A stretch of 64,000 bases of DNA from Bacillota bacterium (GCA_009711825.1 VEMY01000003.1:38364-102363); one strand, 5' to 3'; positions 47,157 to 57,098 are shown, numbered from the stretch's first letter. Program-made: numbers and translations. The notes: generated by a model not told the origin, from the sequence alone.

Positions 47157-47555
47157 GTGAAAGAGGTTGCTGATTGCACACGCTTCCAACAGAAAGTTGA
47201 AGAATTTTTGATTCGGCACCGCAGTATCCTAGATGTATTATCCAAATACCAGGAATCGAACGCCCGGGTTAACAGGTCTGTAATCAAGGCGGTCACAAAT
47301 TGCGGCTTTCTGAAGATCAGAGCTGAGCGACAACCATTTTCGCCCGAGCTAAGCCTGGTGGAAATCAGTGAGCACACCCGCACCCATGTTGAAGGAGCTC
47401 TCTGCGAGTACTGCCGGGAAGTCGTGGAAACAGAATTGGGCAACAATCTCTTTTATCTGGAGGCGCTTTGTAATTTACTTGATTCCGACCTGTTGGCGAT
47501 TCTGGAACGGGAGTATGACAAAGTTTCAACCCTGGGCAAGTTCAATCTGTCCTGA
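47157..47555 (+). CDS. Conserved-looking hypothetical protein, possibly MazG-like helical fold
   Basis: 132 residues, all-helical by eye, from GTG 47157 behind a strong promoter and before a strong terminator, so it is its own unit among leftward genes. It has a CEYC pair (Cys83, Cys86) and a C-terminal run ETELGNNLFYLEALCNLLDSD that resembles the E-x2-D/N metal-binding helix of MazG/iMazG nucleotide pyrophosphatases (compare EELGDVLWYLAAL). The metal-binding Asp is replaced by Asn, so activity is doubtful. I do not recognise the family for certain. Confidence 0.6.
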   Translation: MKEVADCTRFQQKVEEFLIRHRSILDVLSKYQESNARVNRSVIKAVTNCGFLKIRAERQPFSPELSLVEISEHTRTHVEGALCEYCREVVETELGNNLFYLEALCNLLDSDLLAILEREYDKVSTLGKFNLS

Positions 47556-47556
47556 C

Positions 47557-47589
47557 AAAAAGCCGCAGCGTTTATGCTGCGGCTTTTTT
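47557..47589. terminator. Bidirectional terminator between convergent genes
   Basis: AAAAAGCCGCAGC-GTTTAT-GCTGCGGCTTTTTT, usable on both strands, between the rightward hypothetical gene and the VanY-like gene. Confidence 0.9.
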
Positions 47590-48679
47590 AGTCTGCCAGC
47601 ACAGGCAGAGCTTCAGTTTGCAAAAATACGGCCAGCACTTCGCCCGATTCTTCCCACGCTGTGGCAGCCTCCACACCGATATAGCGGTAATGCCAGGGCT
47701 CATATATATAGCCGCTAACATCCTCACTGCCTTCAGGGTAGCTGAGGGCAAAACCAAACCGGTGGGCATTAGCCAGCAACCACTGCCCGGGCTCAGTATC
47801 AGCGAAACCAGCGCTGAAATCCCTGTCGGTGCCACCAAAATCGACGGCTGTGCCCAATTGGTGCTCCGACTGCCCCGGGCGGGCACTAAACCGATTGGCC
47901 GCTTCCTCGCCATGCTGACGGGCATAGTTGGTAAACAAGTTCACCTGGGTCTGATAAGATCGATATGCGGAGTTCACCAGCAGAGTGACACCATCTACCT
48001 GCGCAGCTTCCCACATCTGCTCCAAATGTTCTAGAACCTCCATTCGCACTTGACGATTGGCACTGGGGTTTTGTTTCATGCGGCTGGGGATGTCCACTAA
48101 ATCACCGGGAACAAACTGACCAAGACTGGTGGTTTTTAAAACTGGAACAAAGAGATTGTTGCCGTCGTATACCGGATCCCCCTGGTAACTGAAGCGAGCG
48201 ACAATTTTTTTGTCCTCCGCAGCTGCAAACTCAAATTCAGACTCTGCACCCAATACTTCACCGGCAGACTCCCACTGCAGAAAATCGTAACCGGCAGCAG
48301 GCTGGGCCTTGAGTTTTACAAAATCCCCATATGCATAGTCGCCAGCGCCGGAAACGGTTCCAACGTAAGGAGCAATCTCGAGATCTATGACAAATTGTCT
48401 GGGATCGAAACGGGCGACAAGCTCTCGATCGGACCCAGCTGTAAACTCGACAACTGATTGCTCTGAGAACAACTGTTCATCTTCATACCAGCCGGCGAAC
48501 TCATAACCGGGTTCTGGTTCCGCACTTAGCCCGACCAAACTTCCATCTTTATAGACTCCGGCGCCGGAAACGGAGCCATTGCCATCAACTGCAACGGCGA
48601 CATCATATTGCGGACCAGTCTCTGCACAGCCAGCGCTTGCAAGTAATAGCACCAGAGTCAAGGCTAGCAAAGTTTTCAT
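47588..48679 (-). CDS. VanY-type D,D-carboxypeptidase lipoprotein with InlB-like repeats
   Basis: 363 residues. Signal peptide with lipobox (ASAGC, Cys18). Two repeats follow (about 25-92 and 95-165), each with GxVSGAG, a GYEF/GYDF turn and a W (FAGWYED, FLQWESA), ending VARF; this is the InlB B-repeat-like pattern. The C-terminal VanY peptidase domain (about 200-345) has the zinc motifs SEHQLGTAVDF and EPWHYRYIG. It probably trims D-Ala from peptidoglycan at the cell surface. It overlaps pssA by 4 bases. Confidence 0.87.
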   Translation of the reverse strand: MKTLLALTLVLLLASAGCAETGPQYDVAVAVDGNGSVSGAGVYKDGSLVGLSAEPEPGYEFAGWYEDEQLFSEQSVVEFTAGSDRELVARFDPRQFVIDLEIAPYVGTVSGAGDYAYGDFVKLKAQPAAGYDFLQWESAGEVLGAESEFEFAAAEDKKIVARFSYQGDPVYDGNNLFVPVLKTTSLGQFVPGDLVDIPSRMKQNPSANRQVRMEVLEHLEQMWEAAQVDGVTLLVNSAYRSYQTQVNLFTNYARQHGEEAANRFSARPGQSEHQLGTAVDFGGTDRDFSAGFADTEPGQWLLANAHRFGFALSYPEGSEDVSGYIYEPWHYRYIGVEAATAWEESGEVLAVFLQTEALPVLAD

Positions 48680-49383
48680 ATGGCTCCCCCTTGTCTGCGA
48701 CGTCTATAGTACTGCCAATAGTCCACAAGATAATTTTTTATCCCAACCAAAACGTAGATTACTATGGGAAACATGAAAAATGCAGAAGCATGCCATTTAA
48801 ACAAAATAACTACAGCGATTAAGACTGCCACAATTGCCAACACCACCGGCCGTGACACACCCGCAGTCTTGAAATCTGGATACTTGATGGTGCAGACCAT
48901 CAACCAGGCCAAAAACAGGGTCAATACAGCAATAATCCACCCGGGTATATACGCTGCATACATCATTGTTAAAGCCAGAAACCCTCCGGTAAGCGTTATT
49001 GGCAAGCCGATAAAATAACCGTCTGCCTTACCGCTGCTCACATTGAACCGGGCGAGACGCAAAGCGCCCATCAGCGTAAAACTGAAAGCGATGATCAGCC
49101 CCAGGTATCCAAACTGGGAAAGGCTGACAGCGTATGCTAACAGGGCCGGAGCAACACCAAAGGTTACCAAGTCAGAGAGAGAATCCAACTGTTTGCCAAA
49201 TTCGCTGCTAACTCCCAGAAACCGCGCCAGGCGGCCATCAAATCCATCAAAGAGCATTCCGGCTACAATGTAGACGCCAGCCCAGTCCCATTGCTCGTTG
49301 AGCAGCATCACCAGAGCAACGAGTCCAAAGACCAAGTTCGCCAACGTACACAAACTGGGGAGAATCTTTTTTAGGAGATGCAT
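48676..49383 (-). CDS. pssA: CDP-diacylglycerol-serine O-phosphatidyltransferase
   Basis: 235 residues with six or more membrane helices. The CDP-alcohol phosphotransferase motif DGRLARFLGVSSEFGKQLD...D (DGx2ARx8Gx3Dx3D) is complete. It makes phosphatidylserine, which the next gene upstream, psd, turns into phosphatidylethanolamine. It shares one base with psd. Confidence 0.93.
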   Translation of the reverse strand: MHLLKKILPSLCTLANLVFGLVALVMLLNEQWDWAGVYIVAGMLFDGFDGRLARFLGVSSEFGKQLDSLSDLVTFGVAPALLAYAVSLSQFGYLGLIIAFSFTLMGALRLARFNVSSGKADGYFIGLPITLTGGFLALTMMYAAYIPGWIIAVLTLFLAWLMVCTIKYPDFKTAGVSRPVVLAIVAVLIAVVILFKWHASAFFMFPIVIYVLVGIKNYLVDYWQYYRRRRQGGAI

Positions 49384-50006
49384 CAGTCAACTCTCTCCCC
49401 AATAATGGTGCAACCGGCTATCACTTTATCTCCCACTTTAACCAACGGGGAAACATTGCCCGGAAATATTATCTGGGTACAGGAACTGAACTTTATCATA
49501 CCAATTTTTTCGCCCTGGGCGACGGCTTGTCCGCCCTGAACCCAGCTAACCACCCGGCGGGCCACAATCCCGGCAATTTGCACGATTTTCACCGGCAAAT
49601 CCCCTTGGACTGTAATCAGGTTTTTTTCGTTGTACAACGGAGCGCCCGGGTTCATTGCCGGCAAAAACCGACCAGGTCGATGCACGCTTTCCACTACCTC
49701 GCCCGCCACGGGACTGCGATTGACATGGACATTCAGGGGGGACATAAATATGCTTACCTCCCAGGCGTCATCTCCAACAAATTGGCAATTGGTTCGACTG
49801 ACTTTTGTTACGGTTCCATCAGCCGGCGCCAACACAGCTTCGGCTCTCTTTAGCGGCTGCCGCACAGGATCGCGAAAAAAATACAATACGAAAATAAGTG
49901 CTCCCAAGGGGACGACAACCAGCCAGGTTTGCAACAAGCCGGCGATTAACAATAACAAAATACAGCATATAACATACCACTTGCCTTCACGAAATGCCAA
50001 ACCCAC
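49383..50006 (-). CDS. psd: Phosphatidylserine decarboxylase (short PSD-A type)
   Basis: 207 residues with two N-terminal hydrophobic segments (about 9-27 and 28-43). PADGTV and the VHVNRSP block are conserved. The self-cleavage site that forms the pyruvoyl group is KFSSCTQI (Ser174-Ser175), where short decarboxylases normally have a Gly-Ser pair; one base change separates AGT from GGT. If cleavage still occurs before Ser175, the enzyme makes phosphatidylethanolamine. Confidence 0.88.
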   Translation of the reverse strand: MGLAFREGKWYVICCILLLLIAGLLQTWLVVVPLGALIFVLYFFRDPVRQPLKRAEAVLAPADGTVTKVSRTNCQFVGDDAWEVSIFMSPLNVHVNRSPVAGEVVESVHRPGRFLPAMNPGAPLYNEKNLITVQGDLPVKIVQIAGIVARRVVSWVQGGQAVAQGEKIGMIKFSSCTQIIFPGNVSPLVKVGDKVIAGCTIIGERVD

Positions 50007-50018
50007 TCTGTTACCTCC

Positions 50019-51128
50019 TTATATAAACCGCTGCCGGTCAATAATCATTTGTTGTTGCAGCCGCCGAAGCCCTTCCTTGATGGTCCGGGCCCTTGCCTCG
50101 CCAATCCCCTCAACCTCGTCAAGCTCTTCCAGGGAGGCGGCAACTATGCTTTGTAGAGAACCAAATGCCGCCACCAGGTTTTCGACAATAAGCATCGGCA
50201 GGCGGGGAATCTTGTTGAGCAGACGATGGCCCCGGGAGATCAACGGTTGCTCCAGGGCGCTAACGGCGCCGGAGTAACCGAGAATTTTGCTGAAGTTAGT
50301 AAGGTCCAGCAGTTCCTCCGAGGAAAGCGCTGCCATATCCGATAACACGCCTTCAATAGAACGATTGTCGCCGGCAACGAGATAGTCCTTGACCACCAGT
50401 TGCCCATCTTCATCGGTATCGGCAATCAATTCTTCCAGCTGCATTTTGATCAAACGTCCCTCGGAACCAAGCTCAACAATATATTTCGTTATTTCTTTAA
50501 CAATCCTTGTAACCATTTCAAAACGTTGTAATACAGTGGTAACGTCGGATAAATTCACCATCTCCTCAAATTCCAGGACACCCAAGTTAGAAAGTGCGTG
50601 ATTAAAAACCGATTGGTATTTGTCCAGGGTCTGTATGGCCTGATTAGCCTTGGTGAGGATGAAACCGATGTCTTTTAACGGATATTTGACACTGCCCTTA
50701 TACAACGTGATGATGTTCCGACGTTGGGAGATAGAAATTGTGAGCAGACCTGTCGCCCGGGCCACGCGCTCCGCTGTCCGGTGACGGATGCCGGTTTCGG
50801 TGGAGGGGATGCCGGGGTCGGGCATCAACATGGCGTTTGCATACAGAATCCTACGAGTATCGGGGCTGAGGATGATGGCGCCGTCCATCTTAGCCAGCTC
50901 ATACAGGCTTGCAGGAGTAAATTCGGTATCAAGCCGAAAACCGCCGTCCACCAGTGGCATGACATCCTCTGGTTCGCCGATTACAATCAGCGCACCGGTC
51001 TTGGCACGCAAAACGTTTTCCAAACCTTCCCGGAGTAAAGTTCCGGGCGCCACCAAATTCAAAACCTGAAATATTCCCTCGCTGGGCAATCTGATCTCAG
51101 CTATCTTTGTCACCTCCAAAAGCAGCAT
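50019..51128 (-). CDS. disA: DNA integrity scanning protein DisA (diadenylate cyclase)
   Basis: About 369 residues. The DAC domain has MDGAIILS and GIRHRTAERVA, the ATP-binding and catalytic motifs for c-di-AMP synthesis. A helical spine and a C-terminal helix-hairpin-helix DNA-binding part (LDEVEGIGEARARTIKEG) follow. It scans DNA for branched structures. The start is uncertain: ATG 51128, or TTG/GTG at 51119/51113, all inside the end of radA and without an ideal Shine-Dalgarno sequence. Confidence 0.93.
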   Translation of the reverse strand: MLLLEVTKIAEIRLPSEGIFQVLNLVAPGTLLREGLENVLRAKTGALIVIGEPEDVMPLVDGGFRLDTEFTPASLYELAKMDGAIILSPDTRRILYANAMLMPDPGIPSTETGIRHRTAERVARATGLLTISISQRRNIITLYKGSVKYPLKDIGFILTKANQAIQTLDKYQSVFNHALSNLGVLEFEEMVNLSDVTTVLQRFEMVTRIVKEITKYIVELGSEGRLIKMQLEELIADTDEDGQLVVKDYLVAGDNRSIEGVLSDMAALSSEELLDLTNFSKILGYSGAVSALEQPLISRGHRLLNKIPRLPMLIVENLVAAFGSLQSIVAASLEELDEVEGIGEARARTIKEGLRRLQQQMIIDRQRFI

Positions 51129-52473
51129 CTATTGCTTCGGACACCGTGTCCGCAGGGATTACGTTAAAATTCGGGGGAACAACACACTCAACCCGGGGAA
51201 CTACCGCTTGGGCAAAGCCGAGCTTGGCTGCCTCCCGAAGACGTTGATCCAGCCGTGCAACAGCACGCACTTCCCCGGTCAGGCCCACCTCCCCAACAGC
51301 AATCATGTTCCGGGGCAACGGGCGCTCTCGGAAAGCAGAGGCCACAGCCAGAATAACCGCCAAATCAACAGCGGGCTCAGAGACCTGGACACCGCCTACC
51401 ACATTAATATACGCATCATGGTCCTGTAAATGCAGCCCTGCACGTTTATCCAACACGGCCAGCAACAAAGCCGTGCGGTTATGGTCAACGCCGTCTGCCA
51501 TTCGCCGGGGCGTGGCATAGCCACTTCCGGCCACCAAGGCTTGAATCTCAACCAATAGCGGCCTGGTCCCCTCCAGGGTGGCCGTTACCACCGAGCCAGC
51601 CTGACGGGAACTGTGTTGAGATAAAAATAGTTCTGAAGGATTGTCCACCGGATTTAGACCGGCGGTGGTCATCAAAAACACGCCGATTTCATTGGTAGCG
51701 CCAAAGCGGTTTTTGACACACCGGACCAGGCGGAAGGTATGATGCCTGTCACCTTCAAAATACAGCACGCAGTCCACCATATGCTCCAGGGTCTTGGGCC
51801 CCGCCAAACTTCCATCCTTGGTTACATGCCCCACCAACAACACCGAGCACCCTGTCTCCTTGGCCAGACGCATTAAGCCGGCAGTACATTCCCTGACCTG
51901 GGACACTGTGCCGGGGGACGAGGAAAATTGATCATTAAACAGGGTCTGTATTGAATCAATGATTACAAAATCTGGTTTGTGCTCGCGGATTGCCGTTTCA
52001 ACTGCAAAAAAATCGTGCTCTGCCAAAAGCAAAACACTGGTGTCTAACGCATTTACCCGGTGAGCGCGCAGACTAATTTGCCGCGATGATTCCTCACCGG
52101 TCACATAAAGCACTTTGCCGCCGGAACGGGCCAATGCGGCGCTGACTTGCAATAACATCGTAGATTTTCCGATTCCCGGTTCACCACCGATCAGAATCAG
52201 AGAGCCCTGGATTATTCCGCCACCCAAAACCCGGTCTAACTCAGCCATGCCGGTGGGCCAGCGACTCTCCTCTGCAGATTCCACCTCGGTAATGGCTACC
52301 GGCCGGGAAGCGGCACGAACTGAAACAGAACCGGACCGGGACTTGTTGCCAACCGAAAACTCCTGCAGGGTATTCCACTCCTGACAGGATGGACAACGCC
52401 CCAGCCAGCGCAAGGCTTCATAGCCGCAGTTATTGCATAAAAAATTTGTTTTTTGTTTCTTTGACATTTTCAT
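51097..52473 (-). CDS. radA: DNA repair protein RadA/Sms
   Basis: About 458 residues. N-terminal zinc finger (CNNCGYEALRWLGRCPSC), RecA-like core with Walker A GGEPGIGKST, the RadA-specific KNRFG motif and a C-terminal Lon-protease-like domain. It is a helicase that helps branch migration in recombination. The start is one of two close ATGs (52473 or 52467), neither with a strong ribosome site. Confidence 0.95.
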   Translation of the reverse strand: MKMSKKQKTNFLCNNCGYEALRWLGRCPSCQEWNTLQEFSVGNKSRSGSVSVRAASRPVAITEVESAEESRWPTGMAELDRVLGGGIIQGSLILIGGEPGIGKSTMLLQVSAALARSGGKVLYVTGEESSRQISLRAHRVNALDTSVLLLAEHDFFAVETAIREHKPDFVIIDSIQTLFNDQFSSSPGTVSQVRECTAGLMRLAKETGCSVLLVGHVTKDGSLAGPKTLEHMVDCVLYFEGDRHHTFRLVRCVKNRFGATNEIGVFLMTTAGLNPVDNPSELFLSQHSSRQAGSVVTATLEGTRPLLVEIQALVAGSGYATPRRMADGVDHNRTALLLAVLDKRAGLHLQDHDAYINVVGGVQVSEPAVDLAVILAVASAFRERPLPRNMIAVGEVGLTGEVRAVARLDQRLREAAKLGFAQAVVPRVECVVPPNFNVIPADTVSEAIDAAFGGDKDS

Positions 52474-52491
52474 CACAACCCGTTCTAACCC

Positions 52492-52500
52492 ATTATAACA
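52492..52500 (-). promoter_or_regulatory. Extended -10 promoter of radA-disA
   Basis: TGTTATAAT on the minus strand, about 20 bases before the radA start, with no clear -35. The 160-base gap to clpC contains nothing else I can name. Confidence 0.5.
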
Positions 52501-52635
52501 GTAATTTTCACCCGGCGCCAGGGAAATTCCTGCCCTTCACGCCCCATGCAAACTGCCCGGGAAACCCCTGGCAGATGGTGTTTTTTACATACTTAGAACA
52601 GATCTTTAAACCTGCGTTCTGCAATTTAGAAAACG

Positions 52636-55065
52636 CTATTTAGTAAACACTAATTCTCCCTCTTTGGCATCAACCGTTACTCTATCACCGGCGGCAAAAC
52701 TACCTTTGAGCATCTCTTCCGCCAATTCATCTTCGACCAAATGCTGAATAGCCCGGCGCAGCGGACGCGCGCCGTAGGTGGGGTCGAACCCCTTCTCTGC
52801 CAGCAATTCCCTGGCGGCAGCAGTAACCTCCATACTCAACCCATGCTCTGCCAACCGCACTTCCAGCTCTCCCAACATCAGACGGACGATGTCATCTATA
52901 TGCGCCCGCTCCAAAGCATGGAAGACAATTACATCGTCGATTCGGTTGAGGAACTCAGGGCGGAAAGTGCTCTTCAGCTCACTCATAACCTGATCGCGCA
53001 TCGACTCATAGTCAGCGCCGACATCATCGGTACGGAAGCCCATGGTTTTCACCTTGTTGAGGGTATGGGCGCCGACATTGGAAGTCATGATGACCACGGT
53101 ATTGCGGAAGTCCACCCGGCGCCCCTTACCGTCGGTGAGAATTCCATCCTCCAGCACCTGCAGCAAGGTGTTGAACACTTCAGGATGCGCCTTCTCGATT
53201 TCATCCAGCAGCACCACTGAATATGGACGCCGACGCACTTTTTCTGTGAGCTGGCCACCCTCATCATAACCAACATAGCCCGGAGGCGAACCAATCAGGC
53301 GAGAAGTGGTGTGCTTTTCCATATACTCGGACATATCGAGACGGATCATTGCATCTTCATCGCCAAACATCACTGCTGCCAGGGCGCGGGCCAACTCTGT
53401 CTTGCCTACCCCGGTTGGCCCCAGGAAAATAAAGGAGCCGATTGGGCGTTTGGCCGCCTTGAGACCGGCACGGGCACGACGCACAGCCCGGGAAACCGCC
53501 TTGACAGCTTCCTCCTGCCCGATAACCCGTTTGTGTAGTTCGGATTCCAGATTCAGCAAACGTTCTGATTCTTCCTGGGCAAGTCGCTGCACCGGTATCC
53601 CGGTCCAACTGCTGACAATGTGTGCCACATCTTCGGACGATATCTCCGGCTTGTCGGCACTCTGTTTGCTTTCCCAGTCTTCTTTACGCTGCTCCAACTC
53701 CTCTTGCAATTGTTTGCGACGGTCCCGCAAATCCGCCGCCTTCTCAAACTCCTGATTATGAACAGCGGCATCCAATTCATTTTGCACGGTGTCCAGTTCC
53801 TGCTCCAAACTCTTGAGATCTGGCGGCGCCGTTAATGTCCGCAAACGCTGCCGCGATGCGGCCTCGTCTATCAAGTCTATTGCCTTGTCCGGCAGAAAGC
53901 GGTCAGGAATGTAGCGTGCAGAGAGCTTAACAGCCGCCTCAATCGCCTCGTCGCCAATTGTCACCCGGTGATGTGCTTCGTAGCGATCCCGCAGGCCCCG
54001 CAATATTTCCACTGCTTCTTCCTGGCTGGGTTCGCCGACAGTAATTGGCTGGAATCTGCGTTCCAGCGCGGCATCCTTCTCGATATGCTTTCTGTACTCG
54101 TCCAGCGTTGTGGCGCCAATGGTCTGCAGCTCGCCCCGACTTAAGGCGGGCTTAATAATGTTCGCAGCATCTAAGGCCCCCTCGGCGCTGCCGGCGCCAA
54201 TTATCGTATGCAGCTCATCGATAAACAGAATTACATTGCCAGCGGATTTCAACTCAGCCATCAGTTTTTTCAGACGCTCCTCAAACTCGCCCCGGTATTT
54301 GGTGCCGGCAACCATCGATGCTAGCTCCAATGTGACCAAACGCTTGCCCTTTAGCAGTTCCGGAACAGAGCCCTCGTGAATCCGTTGGGCAAGCCCCTCG
54401 GCAATCGCCGTCTTGCCCACACCAGGTTCGCCTATCAGGCAGGGGTTGTTCTTGGTGCGGCGGCTGAGGACCTGGATTACCCGTTCAATTTCCTGCTCGC
54501 GACCAATAACCGGGTCCAGCTTATCGGACTCCGCTTCCTTGGTAAGGTCGCGGCCAAAGGAATCCAATGTCGGGGTTTTGGTTGCCTGCTCACCTTTTGC
54601 AGAAGGCTTGCCGCCGCCAGCCGGGGTTTGGGCGCCCAAAGCCGCCAGCACCGCCTGACGCACTCCGTCCAAATCGAGATTATTTGAGACAAGCAGCCGG
54701 GCGGCAACTCCTTCCCCTTCCCGAAGCAGCCCCAGAAGTAAATGTTCGGTGCCGACATAATTGTGGCCAAGGCCGCGGGCTTCTTCGGCAGCCAATTCCA
54801 GTACCCGCTTGGAGCGGGGAGAAAATGGAACTGCCTGTTGTACCTGGTGGGCGCTGCTTTCTCCCATAGCCTGGCGTATCTGCTCCTGCAATCGCTGAGC
54901 ATTGAGACCCATTTGGCCTAGCACCTGGGCCGCAATACCCTGTTCATCAGCCGACAGACTGAGCAGCAAATGCTCTGTCCCGACAACAGAATGCCCCATC
55001 TTAACAGCCAATTGTTGAGAACGGACTAAAACTTGTTTAGCACGCTGGGTATAGTTATCAAACAT
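52636..55065 (-). CDS. clpC: ATP-dependent Clp protease ATPase subunit ClpC
   Basis: 809 residues from ATG 55065, eight bases after GGAGG. Two N-terminal Clp repeats, AAA module 1 ([15 protein letters not shown]), a UVR/middle domain ([16 protein letters not shown]), AAA module 2 ([15 protein letters not shown]) and a C-terminal D2 domain. It unfolds proteins for ClpP and reads McsB phospho-arginine marks. Last gene of the ctsR operon. Confidence 0.96.
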   Translation of the reverse strand: MFDNYTQRAKQVLVRSQQLAVKMGHSVVGTEHLLLSLSADEQGIAAQVLGQMGLNAQRLQEQIRQAMGESSAHQVQQAVPFSPRSKRVLELAAEEARGLGHNYVGTEHLLLGLLREGEGVAARLLVSNNLDLDGVRQAVLAALGAQTPAGGGKPSAKGEQATKTPTLDSFGRDLTKEAESDKLDPVIGREQEIERVIQVLSRRTKNNPCLIGEPGVGKTAIAEGLAQRIHEGSVPELLKGKRLVTLELASMVAGTKYRGEFEERLKKLMAELKSAGNVILFIDELHTIIGAGSAEGALDAANIIKPALSRGELQTIGATTLDEYRKHIEKDAALERRFQPITVGEPSQEEAVEILRGLRDRYEAHHRVTIGDEAIEAAVKLSARYIPDRFLPDKAIDLIDEAASRQRLRTLTAPPDLKSLEQELDTVQNELDAAVHNQEFEKAADLRDRRKQLQEELEQRKEDWESKQSADKPEISSEDVAHIVSSWTGIPVQRLAQEESERLLNLESELHKRVIGQEEAVKAVSRAVRRARAGLKAAKRPIGSFIFLGPTGVGKTELARALAAVMFGDEDAMIRLDMSEYMEKHTTSRLIGSPPGYVGYDEGGQLTEKVRRRPYSVVLLDEIEKAHPEVFNTLLQVLEDGILTDGKGRRVDFRNTVVIMTSNVGAHTLNKVKTMGFRTDDVGADYESMRDQVMSELKSTFRPEFLNRIDDVIVFHALERAHIDDIVRLMLGELEVRLAEHGLSMEVTAAARELLAEKGFDPTYGARPLRRAIQHLVEDELAEEMLKGSFAAGDRVTVDAKEGELVFTK

Positions 55066-55077
55066 GTTAAACACCTC

Positions 55078-56130
55078 CTATTGTTTAACCAAACTTTCTC
55101 TGATTAGTTGGGCTCGGTACATATCCCTTTCCCTGGGCGCAAGCTCACGGCCAAAAATCTTCTGCAGATAGCCGGCGCGTATGAACACCAAGAGTTCATT
55201 AAAAATTTGCGGTTTGATTCCCGAGATTAATTCCAAGTCAATTCCCAGCCGCAGATTGGAAATTAACTCCATGGCCTCCCGGGATTCAATGGTGCGAGCG
55301 TGGGCCAAAACCCCATAGGCTCGCCAAACTCGGTCGGCCAGGGCATTCTCACTGTTCTTTACCAACTGTTCCCGGGAATCCAATTCATGGCGTATAATTT
55401 GCAGGGCCACCCGATTCAGGGCTTCGGTAATTTGTTCTTCGCTCTGCCCCAGGGTAACCTGATTGGAGACCTGATAAATATTGCCCTGGGCCTCTGACCC
55501 CTCGCCATACATGCCACGGACCGCAAAGCCCAGCTTGCCGACAGCTCCAAGAACCTGATTCAATGAGCCGTTGAGAGCGAGCCCGGGTAAGTGCAGCATC
55601 ACCGAAGCGCGCATCCCAGTGCCGACATTGGTCGGGCAGCTGGTCAAGAATCCCCTTTCCGGAGACCATGCATAGCGAAACCGGGCGTCAAACAAATCAT
55701 CGGTATCGCTGGCAGCCTGCCAGGCTTCAGCCAGTTGCAAGCCTGGGAGCAACGCTTGGATACGTAAATGGTCTTCTTCGTTAATCATGATGCTTACTGA
55801 TTCATCGGCGTTGACAATCGCAGCTCCCGGATTCTTGATTAATGCCGGGCTCACCAGGTGTTTATCCACCAAGGCCTGACGTTCGGATGCCGGCAGTTCC
55901 TTGATCGAGACAAATTTGGTTTCGCCCAGGCCCTTGAGACCACCGTTATTCCACCAGCGGCGAATCTGGTTTTGCACTTCGTCCAATTGTCCTTCCTCAG
56001 CCTGGCCGGGAAATGTGAACTCTCCAAAATTGCGGGCCAAACGCATGCGGCTGCTGATAACCACCGTGGAGTGGGGGGCCTCACCGTCCATCCACCGACT
56101 CAGATTCTGACCAAATGACTTAATTGCCAT
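55078..56130 (-). CDS. mcsB: Protein arginine kinase McsB
   Basis: 350 residues, phosphagen-kinase fold (VVISSRMRLARNF, TSCPTNVGTGMRASVMLHLP, IRHELDSREQL). It phosphorylates arginines in proteins, including CtsR, marking them for ClpCP. It overlaps mcsA by 11 bases. Confidence 0.95.
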   Translation of the reverse strand: MAIKSFGQNLSRWMDGEAPHSTVVISSRMRLARNFGEFTFPGQAEEGQLDEVQNQIRRWWNNGGLKGLGETKFVSIKELPASERQALVDKHLVSPALIKNPGAAIVNADESVSIMINEEDHLRIQALLPGLQLAEAWQAASDTDDLFDARFRYAWSPERGFLTSCPTNVGTGMRASVMLHLPGLALNGSLNQVLGAVGKLGFAVRGMYGEGSEAQGNIYQVSNQVTLGQSEEQITEALNRVALQIIRHELDSREQLVKNSENALADRVWRAYGVLAHARTIESREAMELISNLRLGIDLELISGIKPQIFNELLVFIRAGYLQKIFGRELAPRERDMYRAQLIRESLVKQ

Positions 56131-56617
56131 CTTCTGCCCCCTCCTTAGTTTGCTGCAGAGCCCGGATTTCGTCCCGCAGCCGGGCCGCAGTCTCGAATTG
56201 TTCTTCGCGGACAGCCTGCTCCAATTGCGCCTTCAGCTCTTGAATTTTGCGACTTCTGCGTACGTGTTCGCCGGCACTTTTGGGAACTTTGCCGGTGTGT
56301 TCGAGGCGCCCGTGAATACGGCCAAGTATTGTCTCCACCAGGGGCTCCCAGGTTTTATAGCACTGCTCGCATCCCAGGCGCCCGGTTTGGCGAAACCCCT
56401 GTTCGGTCAAGCCACACTGGGGACAGGTTCGGGAAGCAGGCGCCTGGGGCTCCCAATCGACCAAGCCTGTCAGCAGCTTGTGCAGACCAAACACGGGGTC
56501 AGAGTAACCACCCTGTTGGGCACATTGGTGACATAAGTGGACTTCTTTCTTTTGATTATTGACAATCTGGGTGATATTAATCCTCGCTTCCCGTTCACCG
56601 CAGTTTTGACATTTCAT
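56120..56617 (-). CDS. mcsA: McsA, activator of McsB
   Basis: 165 residues from ATG 56617, eight bases after GAGGAG. Zinc-type CX2C pairs (CQNC, CHQC, CPQC, CEQC) precede a C-terminal UVR motif (VREEQFETAARLRDEIRAL). It partners McsB and feels redox or metal stress. It starts just before the ctsR stop. Confidence 0.93.
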   Translation of the reverse strand: MKCQNCGEREARINITQIVNNQKKEVHLCHQCAQQGGYSDPVFGLHKLLTGLVDWEPQAPASRTCPQCGLTEQGFRQTGRLGCEQCYKTWEPLVETILGRIHGRLEHTGKVPKSAGEHVRRSRKIQELKAQLEQAVREEQFETAARLRDEIRALQQTKEGAEDGN

Positions 56618-56622
56618 TAAAA

Positions 56623-57078
56623 TCACTCCTCGGCAATAATTGCTGTGAGCATTGAAACCAGCAGGCGGGAACGTAAAAGATCCCGCTCTGGCAGAGGCAG
56701 CTCCAGGACCGCCCTGTCCACTGCCCTGGACATGATTCTGGCTTCCCGGGCACTGATTAAATCATGGTCCCGTAACCAACAAATAATGTCCAGCGCCTGG
56801 CGCTGACTGACGGCGCGATTGCTCAGATCTTTTAGAGGCAGGTCTTGAACCTTGCTTAAGTCCAAACGCATCACCCGGACAAAGCCACCGCCCCCTCGCT
56901 GACTTTCAATGACATAGCCTTTCTCAACAGAAAACCGGGTTTGGATTACATAGTTTATCTGGGAAGGGGCGCAACCAAAAATTTGCGCCAACTCATTCCG
57001 CCTAAGTACAACCTGGTTATCATTGCTATTGTTAAGCAGGTTTTTAATATGCTTTTCTATTAAATCGGCCATATTCAT
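56623..57078 (-). CDS. ctsR: Class III stress repressor CtsR
   Basis: 151 residues from ATG 57078 after AGAGGTGAT. Winged helix domain with NELAQIFGCAPSQINYVI and the glycine-rich wing RGGGGFVRV that reads the operator and carries the McsB target Arg. First gene of the operon; it represses itself through the operator at 57099-57115. Confidence 0.95.
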   Translation of the reverse strand: MNMADLIEKHIKNLLNNSNDNQVVLRRNELAQIFGCAPSQINYVIQTRFSVEKGYVIESQRGGGGFVRVMRLDLSKVQDLPLKDLSNRAVSQRQALDIICWLRDHDLISAREARIMSRAVDRAVLELPLPERDLLRSRLLVSMLTAIIAEE

Positions 57079-57098
57079 AAAATCACCTCTGCACTGAC

